NCBI GenBank assembly: GCA_913057845.1
Contig: CAJXPC010000034.1
Coordinates: 1 to 10,535, forward strand
Direction: 5' to 3'
Length of the DNA stretch: 10,535 nt
Source of the DNA: an uncultured Pseudomonadota bacterium
GTDB lineage: Bacteria > Pseudomonadota > Gammaproteobacteria > Burkholderiales > Eutrophovitaceae
Both the position numbers and the translations under genes were made by a program. This document shows positions 1-6,956 of the stretch, piece after piece; the first letter of the stretch is position 1, and each line of letters opens with the position of its first letter. Under the pieces are notes generated by a model. The model worked only from the letters and a program-made list of their open reading frames with translations, ran no database searches and was not told the origin of the DNA.

Positions 1-45
1 GATGTAGAGAGGTCTCGTGGGCTCGGAGATGTGTATAAGAGACAG
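1..45. other. Nextera i7-side sequencing adapter (synthetic)
   Basis: This is not genomic DNA. Positions 12-45 match the Nextera transposase read-2 adapter and end in the 19-bp Tn5 mosaic end (27-45). Positions 1-3 fit the end of the P7 primer. Positions 4-11 (GTAGAGAG) fit the 8-base i7 index known as N707; the index name is from memory. Genomic sequence begins at 46. Confidence 0.97.
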
Positions 46-630
46 ACTTTGTGGCACTTGTTCGAGAAGTGGTGTGTCGACAGTCGTTGGTGTCACGGCA
101 TTCACGAGCACACCTGACGTCGCGAGTTCTTTGCCCAACGACCGCGTCAGCGCAATGACGCCAGCTTTTGATGCAGAGTAAGCCGATGCGGTTGGGTTAC
201 CTTCTTTACCTGCCACTGAAGAGACGTTGACGACTCGTCCATACGAGTTTTCAATCATGTGGGGTACGATTGCTTTACAGACGAGGAAAACACCGATTAG
301 ATTGACGTCGATCACTTGTCTCCAAATATCAGTAGGGTACTTGTGTAACACTTCATTAACACCGTTAATGCCAGCTGAGTTAACTAGAATGTCGATCTTG
401 GGGTGAGACTCGAGTGTTTCCTCAAGCGCGCGATGTACGTCGGCCTCATCGGCAATATTGACTTTGATGCACCGTGATAGTTTTTCGAATTGTTTAAACT
501 TGTCCGTTTGCATATCCCAAATGATCACGGTTGCTCCAGACGAGATCATTCTTCGGACTGTTGCTTCGCCAATGCCTGAGGCGCCTCCAGTCACAATCGC
601 TGTCCTTCCCTTCATGTCTAACTGATTCAT
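46..630 (-). CDS. SDR-family NAD(P)-dependent oxidoreductase, C-terminus cut by adapter
   Basis: A classical short-chain dehydrogenase/reductase that oxidises or reduces an alcohol/ketone pair with NAD(P). It opens with ATG at 630, preceded by AAGG eight bases upstream, and runs open for 195 codons to the adapter junction. Visible motifs are the Rossmann glycine motif TGGASGIG (residues 14-21), an acidic D39 after the second strand that suggests NAD preference, NSAG (84-87), N110, the catalytic serine in NVSS (S138), and the YSASK active site (Y151, K155). The whole catalytic tetrad is present. Family members are about 250 residues, so roughly 55 C-terminal residues, including much of the substrate loop, are missing. 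The substrate therefore cannot be named. Divergent transcription from the aldolase/dehydrogenase pair suggests a role in the same catabolic route, for example oxidising a diol or hydroxyacyl intermediate. A 3-oxoacyl-ACP reductase (FabG-like) role is the alternative. Confidence 0.93.
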
Positions 631-657
631 GATGATAACCTTGTCTTAAATTGATAG

Positions 658-685
658 AAGATATTATGTTCTAGCGCTATTTCAA
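658..685 (-). promoter_or_regulatory. possible sigma-70 promoter for the SDR gene
   Basis: On the minus strand, TTGAAA (685-680) lies 16 bp from TATCTT (663-658), about 28 bp before the SDR start codon. Matches to the consensus are partial. The spacer holds the 8-bp palindrome TAGCGCTA (672-679), which could be an operator, but nothing else supports that. Confidence 0.28.
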
Positions 686-700
686 TTCTTTGAGGCGAAA

Positions 701-729
701 TTACAGGAACGTGTTTAGGTGATTATAAT
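701..729 (+). promoter_or_regulatory. putative sigma-70 promoter of the dehydrogenase/aldolase operon
   Basis: A perfect -10 hexamer TATAAT lies at 724-729. The hexamer 17 bp upstream is TTACAG (701-706), a weak -35 box, so an activator may be needed. Transcription would start near 736 and leave a leader of about 90 nt before the start codon. The region is the divergent gap between the SDR and dehydrogenase genes, where a shared regulator would be expected to bind. Confidence 0.42.
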
Positions 730-827
730 GTCTCAAAACGTACCTCTTTGCAGGGCGCTCAATATAAGCGACCTTCAAAACTATTGCTTAGGGTGCTGTT
801 TAGCAAAGAAATCACGGGGGGGCATAG

Positions 828-1781
828 ATGATGAAAAAAGTCAAAGCAGCGATTATTGGATCTGGCAATATCGGTACAGATTTGATGATGAAGATCATGA
901 GTCAGGGTCAATTCATCGAAATGGCAGCTTTGGTTGGCATCGATCCGAAGTCGGACGGCTTGGAGCGAGCAAGACGACTTGGTGTTATGACAACTTCTGA
1001 AGGTGTTTCGGGATTGACAGGCCACGATATTATGTCGGGGATCGATCTGGTGTTCGATGCGACTTCGGCCAGCGCACACATTGAGAATGATCGACTTATT
1101 CGGACTGTTAAACCTGGCGTAAGGATGGTGGATTTGACGCCAGCGGCAATTGGTCCGTATTGCGTGCCGGTGGTTAATCTAACGCAACACCTCGATGAGT
1201 TGAACGTGAATATGGTGACGTGTGGCGGGCAGGCTACTATCCCGATTGTGGCTGCGGTCTCCAGTGTGGCTGAGGTTCACTACGCTGAAATAATTGCATC
1301 AATTTCCAGTCGTTCAGCAGGGCCTGGAACTCGTGCAAATATCGACGAATTCACGGAAACCACCTCGAAAGGACTTGAGGTTATTGGCGGAGCTAGAAAA
1401 GGAAAGGCGATTATTGTTTTGAATCCAGCAGAGCCACCAATGCTCATGCGGGATACGGTTTATGTTTTGTCTTCGAAAGTTGATACTGTAAAAATTGAGC
1501 AAGCCATTGAGGACATGGTCGCTAAGGTTCATGCGTATGTCCCTGGGTATCGTCTCAAACAGCGTGTTCAATTCGAAGAATTTGTTCCCGATAACCCGTG
1601 CCATATTTCTGGCGTCGGGCAGATCAGCGGCATTAAGACTACGGTGTTTCTTCAAGTTGAAGGAGCGGCTCATTATTTACCTTCTTATGCCGGAAATCTC
1701 GACATCATGACGTCAGCGGCGCTCGCGACAGGCGAAAAACTTGCAGAGAGATTATTGCAGTTGTCACCATCTGTTGTTTGA
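828..1781 (+). CDS. mhpF: acetaldehyde dehydrogenase (acylating), MhpF/BphJ/DmpF family
   Basis: Converts acetaldehyde (or propanal) plus CoA and NAD+ to acetyl-CoA (or propionyl-CoA). It is the last step of meta-cleavage catabolism of aromatics and, as HsaG, of steroids. The 317 residues match the usual length of about 305-315. The N-terminal Rossmann motif GSGNIG is at 11-16, the catalytic cysteine is C132 in the [10 protein letters not shown] segment, SAGPGTR is near 163-169, and the NPAEPP segment is near 199-204. The enzyme normally forms a complex with the aldolase encoded next door and receives the aldehyde by channelling. A G-run (816-822) is the likely ribosome binding site; it suits either ATG at 828 or the adjacent ATG at 831. 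The aldolase start codon lies 16 bp after the stop, so the two form an operon. The symbol follows the E. coli orthologue; bphJ, dmpF or hsaG would be equally valid until the pathway is known. Confidence 0.95.
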   Translation: MMKKVKAAIIGSGNIGTDLMMKIMSQGQFIEMAALVGIDPKSDGLERARRLGVMTTSEGVSGLTGHDIMSGIDLVFDATSASAHIENDRLIRTVKPGVRMVDLTPAAIGPYCVPVVNLTQHLDELNVNMVTCGGQATIPIVAAVSSVAEVHYAEIIASISSRSAGPGTRANIDEFTETTSKGLEVIGGARKGKAIIVLNPAEPPMLMRDTVYVLSSKVDTVKIEQAIEDMVAKVHAYVPGYRLKQRVQFEEFVPDNPCHISGVGQISGIKTTVFLQVEGAAHYLPSYAGNLDIMTSAALATGEKLAERLLQLSPSVV

Positions 1782-1797
1782 ACTGGGGAATACAAAT

Positions 1798-2820
1798 ATG
1801 AATAAAAAAATATATATCTCTGACGTCACGCTGCGGGATGGTTCTCACGCGATACGTCATCAGTACAGCATTGAGCATGTTAAAAAAATAGCTAGAGCCT
1901 TAGATGAAGCGAACGTGGATTCAATTGAGGTGGCGCACGGTGATGGTCTACAAGGATCGTCATTTAATTACGGATTCGGACGTCACACAGATGTTGAGTG
2001 GATCGCAGCGGCTGCTGAAGAATTATCAGTCGCTAAAGTGGCTACGTTATTGATCCCTGGTATAGGTACCGTGCATGATTTAAAGGCGGCCTTTGATGCT
2101 GGCGCGCGAGTTGTTCGTGTGGCGACTCACTGTACAGAGGCCGATATTTCTCGACAGCATCTTGAATACGCTCGAGAGATCGGAATGGAGCCGGTTGGTT
2201 TTCTGATGATGAGTCATATGAACAGTCCTTCCGGTCTCGCTCAGCAAGCCAAGCTTATGGAAAGTTATGGCGCTGTATGTGTGTATGTGGTCGATTCAGG
2301 AGGAGCCCTGAATATGAATGATGTGCGCGATCGTTTTAGGGCAATTAAGGATGTCCTTAAACCTGAGACGCAAACTGGTATGCACGCGCATCATAACCTT
2401 AGTCTTGGAGTTGCCAATTCAATCGTGGCGGTTGAGGAGGGTTGTGATCGAGTAGATGCGAGTTTGGCGGGTATGGGTGCCGGGGCAGGAAACGCTCCAT
2501 TAGAAGTTTTTATCGCGGCGGCGGATCGTCTTGGTTGGAACCATGGTTGTGATCTTTATAAGCTAATTGATGCTGCAGAGGATATCGTGCGGCCGCTACA
2601 AGACAGACCGGTCAGGGTTGATCGTGAAACGTTAGCACTTGGTTATGCCGGGGTTTATTCAAGCTTTTTATTACATGCCGAGAAAGCTGCGAAACAGTAT
2701 GGATTAAAAACGATCGATATTTTGGTGGAGCTTGGGCGCAGGAGGATGGTCGGTGGCCAAGAGGATATGATTGTTGACGTCGCCCTGGATCTATTAGATG
2801 CTCAGCAAAAAAATAGTTGA
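1798..2820 (+). CDS. mhpE: 4-hydroxy-2-oxovalerate aldolase, MhpE/BphI/DmpG family
   Basis: A Mn2+-dependent class II pyruvate aldolase (HMGL-like TIM barrel) that splits 4-hydroxy-2-oxopentanoate into pyruvate and acetaldehyde, and longer homologues into pyruvate and propanal. The protein has 340 residues, typical for the family. The N-terminal DVTLRDGSH motif supplies R13, metal ligand D14 and H17. The metal-binding pair H196 and H198 sits in GMHAHHN. Y287 in the GVYSSF segment matches the tyrosine that sets stereochemistry in BphI. The last ~55 residues fit the C-terminal communication domain that binds the dehydrogenase. ATG at 1798 was chosen because GGGGAA (1785-1790) lies seven bases upstream and the family starts here; a longer in-frame TTG start at 1741 would overlap the previous gene. 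It is the second gene of the operon. The 2-oxopent-4-enoate hydratase that usually accompanies this pair is not in the window. Confidence 0.95.
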   Translation: MNKKIYISDVTLRDGSHAIRHQYSIEHVKKIARALDEANVDSIEVAHGDGLQGSSFNYGFGRHTDVEWIAAAAEELSVAKVATLLIPGIGTVHDLKAAFDAGARVVRVATHCTEADISRQHLEYAREIGMEPVGFLMMSHMNSPSGLAQQAKLMESYGAVCVYVVDSGGALNMNDVRDRFRAIKDVLKPETQTGMHAHHNLSLGVANSIVAVEEGCDRVDASLAGMGAGAGNAPLEVFIAAADRLGWNHGCDLYKLIDAAEDIVRPLQDRPVRVDRETLALGYAGVYSSFLLHAEKAAKQYGLKTIDILVELGRRRMVGGQEDMIVDVALDLLDAQQKNS

Positions 2821-2881
2821 CTTCCTAGGCATGATTTTGATACCGATTCATATTGATCTGAGGTGGTTCTCGACGCGTCTA

Positions 2882-3991
2882 CTAAGCGTCCCTGACTAAT
2901 AGTTCTTTGACCAATTCAGCTATCGCTAAACTGGCAGTTAATCCTGGCGATTCGATCCCAAACAGATTAACGAGTCCTCTCAGGTGGTGGTCCTTTTCAG
3001 ATTGAACCATAAAATCCGCAGCCGGCTCTCCAGGGCCAGATATTTTTGGCCTGATGCCGGTGTATCCTGGTTGGAGTTGTTTTTGATTTGCTGAGGGCCA
3101 GTAGCGGCGAATGGCATCATAAAACAATGTTTCTCGAGAATTATCAAATGCGTAATCTATGTCTGGTATCCAGTCGAGATCTGGACCAAACCGAGCGTTC
3201 CCGCCCATATCTACTGTGACATGGACGCCGAGAAAAGCTTCGTGTGCTACTGGGTAAATGAGGTGTTTGAACGGATTTCGACCGGAGAGTGAGTAATAGT
3301 GAGCCTTGGCAAAGTAGGGGGTTGGAATGAGTGCTTTGTCTAAATCCGTGATCGCGTTGGCGACATCACATGCCCGTAACCCTGCCGCATTAATTAAGAG
3401 TTTAGTATGAAGTTTATGTGCGTGAGAGCCGCCGGTCTTTAGAGTGAATCCATGCTCGTCGGGGTCAATGGATTCGATGGAGGTGTGATAGGCGACGATG
3501 CACCCCGCATTCTCTGCATCTCCCAACAGACTGAGCATGTAAGCATGAGAGTCGATAATCCCGGTCGAGGGAGAGAACACAGCGCCAGCGCATTGGATTT
3601 CGGGTTCAAGTTCTAAGGCCTCTTTTTGGTCGAGCCATGTGAGGTCATTCACTCCATTTTCAGCTGCTTTAGAGATATATTGTGTCACCGTTTCAATTTC
3701 TGATTCGTTTGTTGCGACAATTAATTTTCCAACGCGTTTAAACGGAATATCACGAAGTTCACAGTACTCGTAGAGCAGTTTTTTCCCCTGAACGCAAAGA
3801 GTTGCTTTCAGCGAGTCTTTTGGATAATAAATACCCGCATGAATAACCTCAGAATTTCTCGAGCTGGTATGGGTGCCAAACGTATCTTCGGCTTCCATAA
3901 TGAGTACTTCCCTGCCTTCTAGCGCTAATGCGCGGGCAATCGATAGGCCAATCACTCCTGCGCCAACGACTACACATTCAATTTGGTCCAC
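2882..3991 (-). CDS. FAD-dependent oxidoreductase, L-2-hydroxyglutarate oxidase/dehydrogenase-like (LhgO/L2HGDH)
   Basis: A DAO-fold flavoprotein. Its closest recognisable relatives oxidise L-2-hydroxyglutarate to 2-oxoglutarate and pass electrons to quinone or oxygen. From the GTG at 3991, the FAD Rossmann motif GAGVIG is at residues 10-15, with the ribose-binding acidic residue E33 after the second strand. The VIHAGIYY segment, with H51, and a segment reading LCVQGKKLLYEYC closely resemble human L2HGDH. A C-terminal GIESPGLTAS segment fits the second FAD contact. Length is 369 aa against about 400-420 for E. coli LhgO, with no obvious gap. The start is uncertain: TTG at 4003 also opens the frame, but the AAGGA site (4008-4004) is then only one base away, whereas it is 12 bases from the GTG, and homologues begin just before the Rossmann strand. 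The gene converges on the aldolase gene with a 61-bp gap and no convincing terminator. Other 2-hydroxyacid substrates are possible. Confidence 0.85.
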   Translation of the reverse strand: MDQIECVVVGAGVIGLSIARALALEGREVLIMEAEDTFGTHTSSRNSEVIHAGIYYPKDSLKATLCVQGKKLLYEYCELRDIPFKRVGKLIVATNESEIETVTQYISKAAENGVNDLTWLDQKEALELEPEIQCAGAVFSPSTGIIDSHAYMLSLLGDAENAGCIVAYHTSIESIDPDEHGFTLKTGGSHAHKLHTKLLINAAGLRACDVANAITDLDKALIPTPYFAKAHYYSLSGRNPFKHLIYPVAHEAFLGVHVTVDMGGNARFGPDLDWIPDIDYAFDNSRETLFYDAIRRYWPSANQKQLQPGYTGIRPKISGPGEPAADFMVQSEKDHHLRGLVNLFGIESPGLTASLAIAELVKELLVRDA

Positions 3992-4070
3992 TGAGCGTAT
4001 CAATCCTTAATATTTATTGTCACTCTATCTGAGCTATCATTATCAAAAGCTATTTTAACGCCGTAAGCCA
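3992..4070. promoter_or_regulatory. divergent intergenic region, weak promoter candidates only
   Basis: This gap separates the divergent flavoprotein and DUF3025 genes and must hold both promoters. Rightward, TTGTCA (4017-4022) is followed after 17 bp by TTATCA (4040-4045), a poor -10 box. Leftward, TAAAAT- and GATAAT-like hexamers occur without a good -35 partner. The hexamer AGCTAT is repeated directly at 4032-4037 and 4048-4053. None of these is strong. Confidence 0.25.
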
Positions 4071-4886
4071 GTGGATTATTTAGAGGGCCGAAAAAGATTA
4101 TTAGGGAGTAAATTTTGTGAAGATATCAAAATTTATCTCTCAAACTTAAATTCAGCCAATTGGCCTACGTGTCAGGAGCTGAATCGACTCGTTGCGCAGC
4201 AATCTGCCCCCATTGTGAATGCGAACGGGGCCGACATTAATTTTGTGCCTCAATTGCAGAGGCCAAAGGTGTTTGAGGCAGGTTTCGAACAGCGTACTTT
4301 TTTGACTGGAGAGGTGCAAGTGAGACCTCAAAATTGGCACGATTTATTGAATGCCCTGGTGTGGTTGTTATTTCCTAGGTCAAAGGCGGCGCTCAATGCG
4401 CGACATTTCGCAGTCCTACAGAATGATGTGGAGAGAGGGCGGTCACCTCAAGGGGATGCACTAACGATTTTTGATGAAGACGGAGTGATCGTTGTGTCCC
4501 GAAACCCTGGGTTGAACCGACTGTTAAAGGATTTTAAGTGGGTTGAAATTTTTTATGAATCTCGTGGTGAGGTGATGCAAGATATGTCATTCAGCATTTT
4601 TGGACATGCATTGCTGGAAAAAGCGATGAATCCATATGTGGGGATGACGGGTAAAGCATTGATACTCGAGTACCCAGTGGGTTGCTCAGCGCTTTCGACA
4701 GCAGTCATCGATGCTGAGTTATCCCAAATGATTCCGAATGGAGAATTGTTTAGTTCTGGACGCAACTTTTCACCGTTACCGATGCTTGGGCTGCCAGGTT
4801 GTTGGGAGGGGAATGAGAAATTAGAGTTTTTTCTCAATGATTCGTATTTTCGCCCCCCAAAGTCCGTAAAAAAAGCATGGAAATAA
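4071..4886 (+). CDS. DUF3025 domain-containing protein
   Basis: A conserved protein of unknown function. It is recognised by the dense motif block at residues 72-112: FEQR, TGEV, then NWHDLLNALVW, FPRSKAALNARH. FDEDGV (134-139), FGHALLEK (177-184) and a C-terminal FFLNDSYFRPP segment follow. There is no signal peptide or membrane segment, so it is probably cytoplasmic. The conserved N, W, H and R residues suggest a catalytic or binding site, but no reaction is known to me. The start is GTG at 4071 with only a weak upstream TAAG; no better in-frame start was seen. A good sigma-70 promoter lies after its stop codon, so it is probably transcribed separately from the rubrerythrin gene. Confidence 0.85.
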   Translation: MDYLEGRKRLLGSKFCEDIKIYLSNLNSANWPTCQELNRLVAQQSAPIVNANGADINFVPQLQRPKVFEAGFEQRTFLTGEVQVRPQNWHDLLNALVWLLFPRSKAALNARHFAVLQNDVERGRSPQGDALTIFDEDGVIVVSRNPGLNRLLKDFKWVEIFYESRGEVMQDMSFSIFGHALLEKAMNPYVGMTGKALILEYPVGCSALSTAVIDAELSQMIPNGELFSSGRNFSPLPMLGLPGCWEGNEKLEFFLNDSYFRPPKSVKKAWK

Positions 4887-4921
4887 ACACGGAAAACAGT
4901 TTCATTTTCGATGCCTCCTGA

Positions 4922-4950
4922 TTGACAGAAAGATCTTGTAAAAATACACT
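4922..4950 (+). promoter_or_regulatory. sigma-70 promoter for the rubrerythrin gene
   Basis: A perfect -35 box TTGACA (4922-4927) lies the optimal 17 bp from TACACT (4945-4950), which matches TATAAT at four of six positions. It is the best promoter in the window. Transcription would start near 4957, giving a leader of about 125 nt before the rubrerythrin start codon. Confidence 0.7.
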
Positions 4951-4988
4951 GCAGATATCAAAAATTTAGAACTTGTCTAAAGTTTGAT

Positions 4989-5036
4989 GGTCCAGGTATC
5001 AAGGATTAGTTGTTTTCACGGCACGATAGGACCTGG
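4989..5036 (+). repeat. overlapping inverted repeats in the rubrerythrin leader
   Basis: CCAGGT (4992-4997) pairs with ACCTGG (5031-5036). The overlapping GGTCC (4989-4993) pairs with GGACC (5029-5033). The two stems share bases and cannot form together. The enclosed loop is about 33-35 nt. This could be an RNA switch, a distal operator pair or chance; no known riboswitch was recognised. Confidence 0.3.
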
Positions 5037-5081
5037 GAAGCAATAATTATCAGTAAATTAAAATCGAAAGGGAGTTTATAA

Positions 5082-5504
5082 ATGGCTGGGTTAAAAGGAT
5101 CAAAGACGGAACAAAGTCTAAAAGACGCGTTTGCAGGCGAGTCACAAGCAAATCGACGATATTTGTATTTCGCGAACAAGGCGGACATTGAGGGTCAAAA
5201 TGACGTAGCGACAGTATTCCGTTCTACTGCTGAAGGTGAGACTGGGCATGCTCATGGTCATCTCGAATATTTAGAGCAGGTTGGTGACCCAGCTACCGGA
5301 TTACCCATCGGTGGTACACGACTTAATTTGACTGCTTCAGTCGCGGGTGAAACACACGAGTACACGGATATGTATCCTGGAATGGCAAAAACAGCTCGTG
5401 ATGAGGGTTTTGATGAAATCGCAGATTGGTTTGAGACGCTCGCTAAAGCAGAGCGGTCCCATGCGAACCGATTCCAAAAAGCTCTGGATGCACTAGAGGA
5501 TTAA
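5082..5504 (+). CDS. rubrerythrin (ferritin-like di-iron protein without rubredoxin domain)
   Basis: A cytoplasmic four-helix di-iron protein, probably an NAD(P)H-linked peroxide reductase acting against H2O2. All seven expected iron ligands are visible and spaced as in Desulfovibrio rubrerythrin: E20, E53 with H56, E90, E93, and E124 with H127. The protein is 140 residues and stops after the ferritin-like domain. The C-terminal rubredoxin (CxxC...CxxC) domain of classical rubrerythrin is absent and there is no cysteine at all, so electrons must come from another protein. The start is certain: AAAGGGAG (5067-5074) lies seven bases before ATG. A strong promoter precedes the gene and an intrinsic terminator follows it, so it is probably expressed well above the two downstream genes. 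Rubrerythrin beside a GlpC/HdrD-like Fe-S protein and a DUF3501 protein is a recurring arrangement in proteobacteria, as I recall it. Confidence 0.95.
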   Translation: MAGLKGSKTEQSLKDAFAGESQANRRYLYFANKADIEGQNDVATVFRSTAEGETGHAHGHLEYLEQVGDPATGLPIGGTRLNLTASVAGETHEYTDMYPGMAKTARDEGFDEIADWFETLAKAERSHANRFQKALDALED

Positions 5505-5536
5505 TTCTGAGTTCATCAGTTTAATTGGGTTGTAGG

Positions 5537-5574
5537 AAGCGTGAGCCTGAGTTAATTCATGCTCACGCTTTTTT
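5537..5574 (+). terminator. Rho-independent terminator after rubrerythrin
   Basis: A perfect 10-bp stem, AAGCGTGAGC (5537-5546) with GCTCACGCTT (5561-5570), encloses a 14-nt loop. The RNA runs into a six-T tract (5569-5574). It lies 33 bp after the rubrerythrin stop and ends about 30 bp before the next start codon. The downstream genes must therefore rely on read-through or on a promoter that is not obvious here. Confidence 0.93.
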
Positions 5575-5604
5575 ATTGAATGGGTATTTTACGGCGGACG
5601 TTTT

Positions 5605-6939
5605 ATGCGAGAAGGTAGTCTAGAAGCACCAACGCGACATCCTCTTAAATGGGAGGATGAGGAGTTCTATAAGGAAGAACCGCTGCATGAAGAAATGGAG
5701 CGCGTATTTGATATTTGTCATGGGTGTCGGCGTTGCGTCAACCTATGCACGGCTTTTCCAACACTCTTTGATTTGATTGATGAAAGCGCCACGATGGAGG
5801 TGGACGGTGTCGCTAAAGAGGATTATTCAAAAGTAGTTGATAAGTGCTATCTGTGCGACATGTGTTATATGAGCAAATGTCCGTATGTGCCGCCGCACGA
5901 ATGGAATGTTGATTTCCCCCACCTAATGTTGCGCGCGAAGGCGCAGAAATTTAAAAACGGTCAGACAAACTTTAGAGATAAATTATTGTCGAGTACGGAT
6001 GCGCTGGGGAAACTTTCGTCTATCCCTGTGGTTGTTCAGACGATCAATGCCGTTAACACGAACAAGGTGACGCGCTCTGTTATGGACAAAACACTTGGCA
6101 TTCATAAGGATCGCCAGCTGCCAAAATATGCGGGAAAAACGTTCCGGTCCCAATTGCCTGAAGTAAGCGTGACCTCCCCCCAAGAAGGCCAGAGGACCCC
6201 TGGAAAAGTGGCTGTGTTTGTTACGTGCTACGTGAACTACAATGAGCCAAATATTGGTGACGACCTATTTAAGGTGCTCGAACATAATCAAATCCCGGTT
6301 GTCGCAGTTCAAAAAGAGGCTTGTTGCGGTATGCCTAAGCTGGAGTTGGGCGACCTTGACGCTGTTAAAAGCTTAAAAGAAAAAAATATTCCTCAGATGG
6401 TTAAGTATGCTCGGGAAGGTTATGCGCTCATGACCTCTGTGCCCTCTTGTACTTTGATGTTCAAGCAGGAGTTACCACTGCTTTTCCCCGATGATGAAGA
6501 TGTCCGGTTGGTGGCGAAAGCCATGTTTGATCCATTCGAATATTTTGTGCTGCGTGATCGTGACGGTCTTCTCAATAAGGATTTTAAAGAATCGTTAGGG
6601 CAGGTTTCGTATCACGTACCTTGTCATTTGCGTGTGCAAAATATTGGTTTAAAGACTAAGGAAATGTTAGAGCGAGTCCCAGGTACCACGGTCAATACCG
6701 TGGAGCGGTGTTCTGGACATGACGGCACATGGGGCGTCAAGAAGGAATACTACGCCGATTCGATGAAAATTGGTCGGCCAGTTTTTCGTCAGATGAATGA
6801 GGAAGCGCCGCAGTACATCAGTTCGGATTGTGCCATTGCTGCGACCCATATCGTACAAGGTATAGAAGAGAAACATGGTGTGAGTGACGTCAAAAAACGT
6901 CATCCCATTACGTTATTGCGTATTGCTTACGGTTTATAA
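5605..6939 (+). CDS. heterodisulfide reductase/GlpC-related iron-sulfur protein with two CCG domains
   Basis: A predicted electron-transfer protein. Residues 38-48 hold CxxCxxCxxxC (C38, C41, C44, C48) and residues 81-92 hold CxxCxxCxxxxC (C81, C84, C87, C92), two [4Fe-4S] sites as in GlpC and HdrD. Two cysteine-rich CCG-type domains follow. The first has C208, the C240-C241-G242 motif and C282. The second has C340, C369 and C409 but reads CSG where CCG is expected. At 444 residues it is close to GlpC-type length, and no FAD-binding partner (GlpA-like) is encoded nearby. It has no signal peptide or membrane segment, so it is cytoplasmic or peripherally attached. The start is ATG at 5605 with GGCGGA six bases upstream. 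The DUF3501 gene follows after 17 bp, clearly in the same operon. Function is inferred from context: it probably passes electrons to rubrerythrin or reduces a thiol/disulfide substrate. A dehydrogenase subunit role is possible. Confidence 0.9.
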   Translation: MREGSLEAPTRHPLKWEDEEFYKEEPLHEEMERVFDICHGCRRCVNLCTAFPTLFDLIDESATMEVDGVAKEDYSKVVDKCYLCDMCYMSKCPYVPPHEWNVDFPHLMLRAKAQKFKNGQTNFRDKLLSSTDALGKLSSIPVVVQTINAVNTNKVTRSVMDKTLGIHKDRQLPKYAGKTFRSQLPEVSVTSPQEGQRTPGKVAVFVTCYVNYNEPNIGDDLFKVLEHNQIPVVAVQKEACCGMPKLELGDLDAVKSLKEKNIPQMVKYAREGYALMTSVPSCTLMFKQELPLLFPDDEDVRLVAKAMFDPFEYFVLRDRDGLLNKDFKESLGQVSYHVPCHLRVQNIGLKTKEMLERVPGTTVNTVERCSGHDGTWGVKKEYYADSMKIGRPVFRQMNEEAPQYISSDCAIAATHIVQGIEEKHGVSDVKKRHPITLLRIAYGL

Positions 6940-6956
6940 GAATTGGAGAGAAATAA

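Noticed and set aside
27-45. Terminal inverted repeats of a transposon (matching 19-bp ends at both edges of the window)
   Set aside because: These are the engineered Tn5 mosaic ends of the Nextera library kit, flanked by synthetic index and primer sequence, and no transposase is encoded.
760-775. Small inverted repeat in the leader of the dehydrogenase operon
   Set aside because: Only about four base pairs can form; this is expected by chance.
719-1000. Plus-strand open frame of 93 codons upstream of and into the dehydrogenase
   Set aside because: It overlaps the dehydrogenase in another frame, begins inside the predicted promoter/leader and shows no domain.
759-1079. Minus-strand open frame of 106 codons
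   Set aside because: It lies antisense to the start of the acetaldehyde dehydrogenase, which has full family motifs; the translation shows no recognisable pattern.
1314-1673. Minus-strand open frame of 119 codons
   Set aside because: It is antisense to the conserved C-terminal half of the dehydrogenase, with no ribosome binding site or domain.
1741-1797. Extended N-terminus for the aldolase from a TTG start
   Set aside because: It would overlap the upstream gene by 41 bases, and the extra 19 residues are unlike the family; ATG at 1798 has a good ribosome binding site.
2872-2890. Possible terminator hairpin GACGC/GCGTC between the convergent aldolase and flavoprotein genes
   Set aside because: The stem is only 5 bp, no T-tract follows in either direction, and it overlaps the flavoprotein stop codon.
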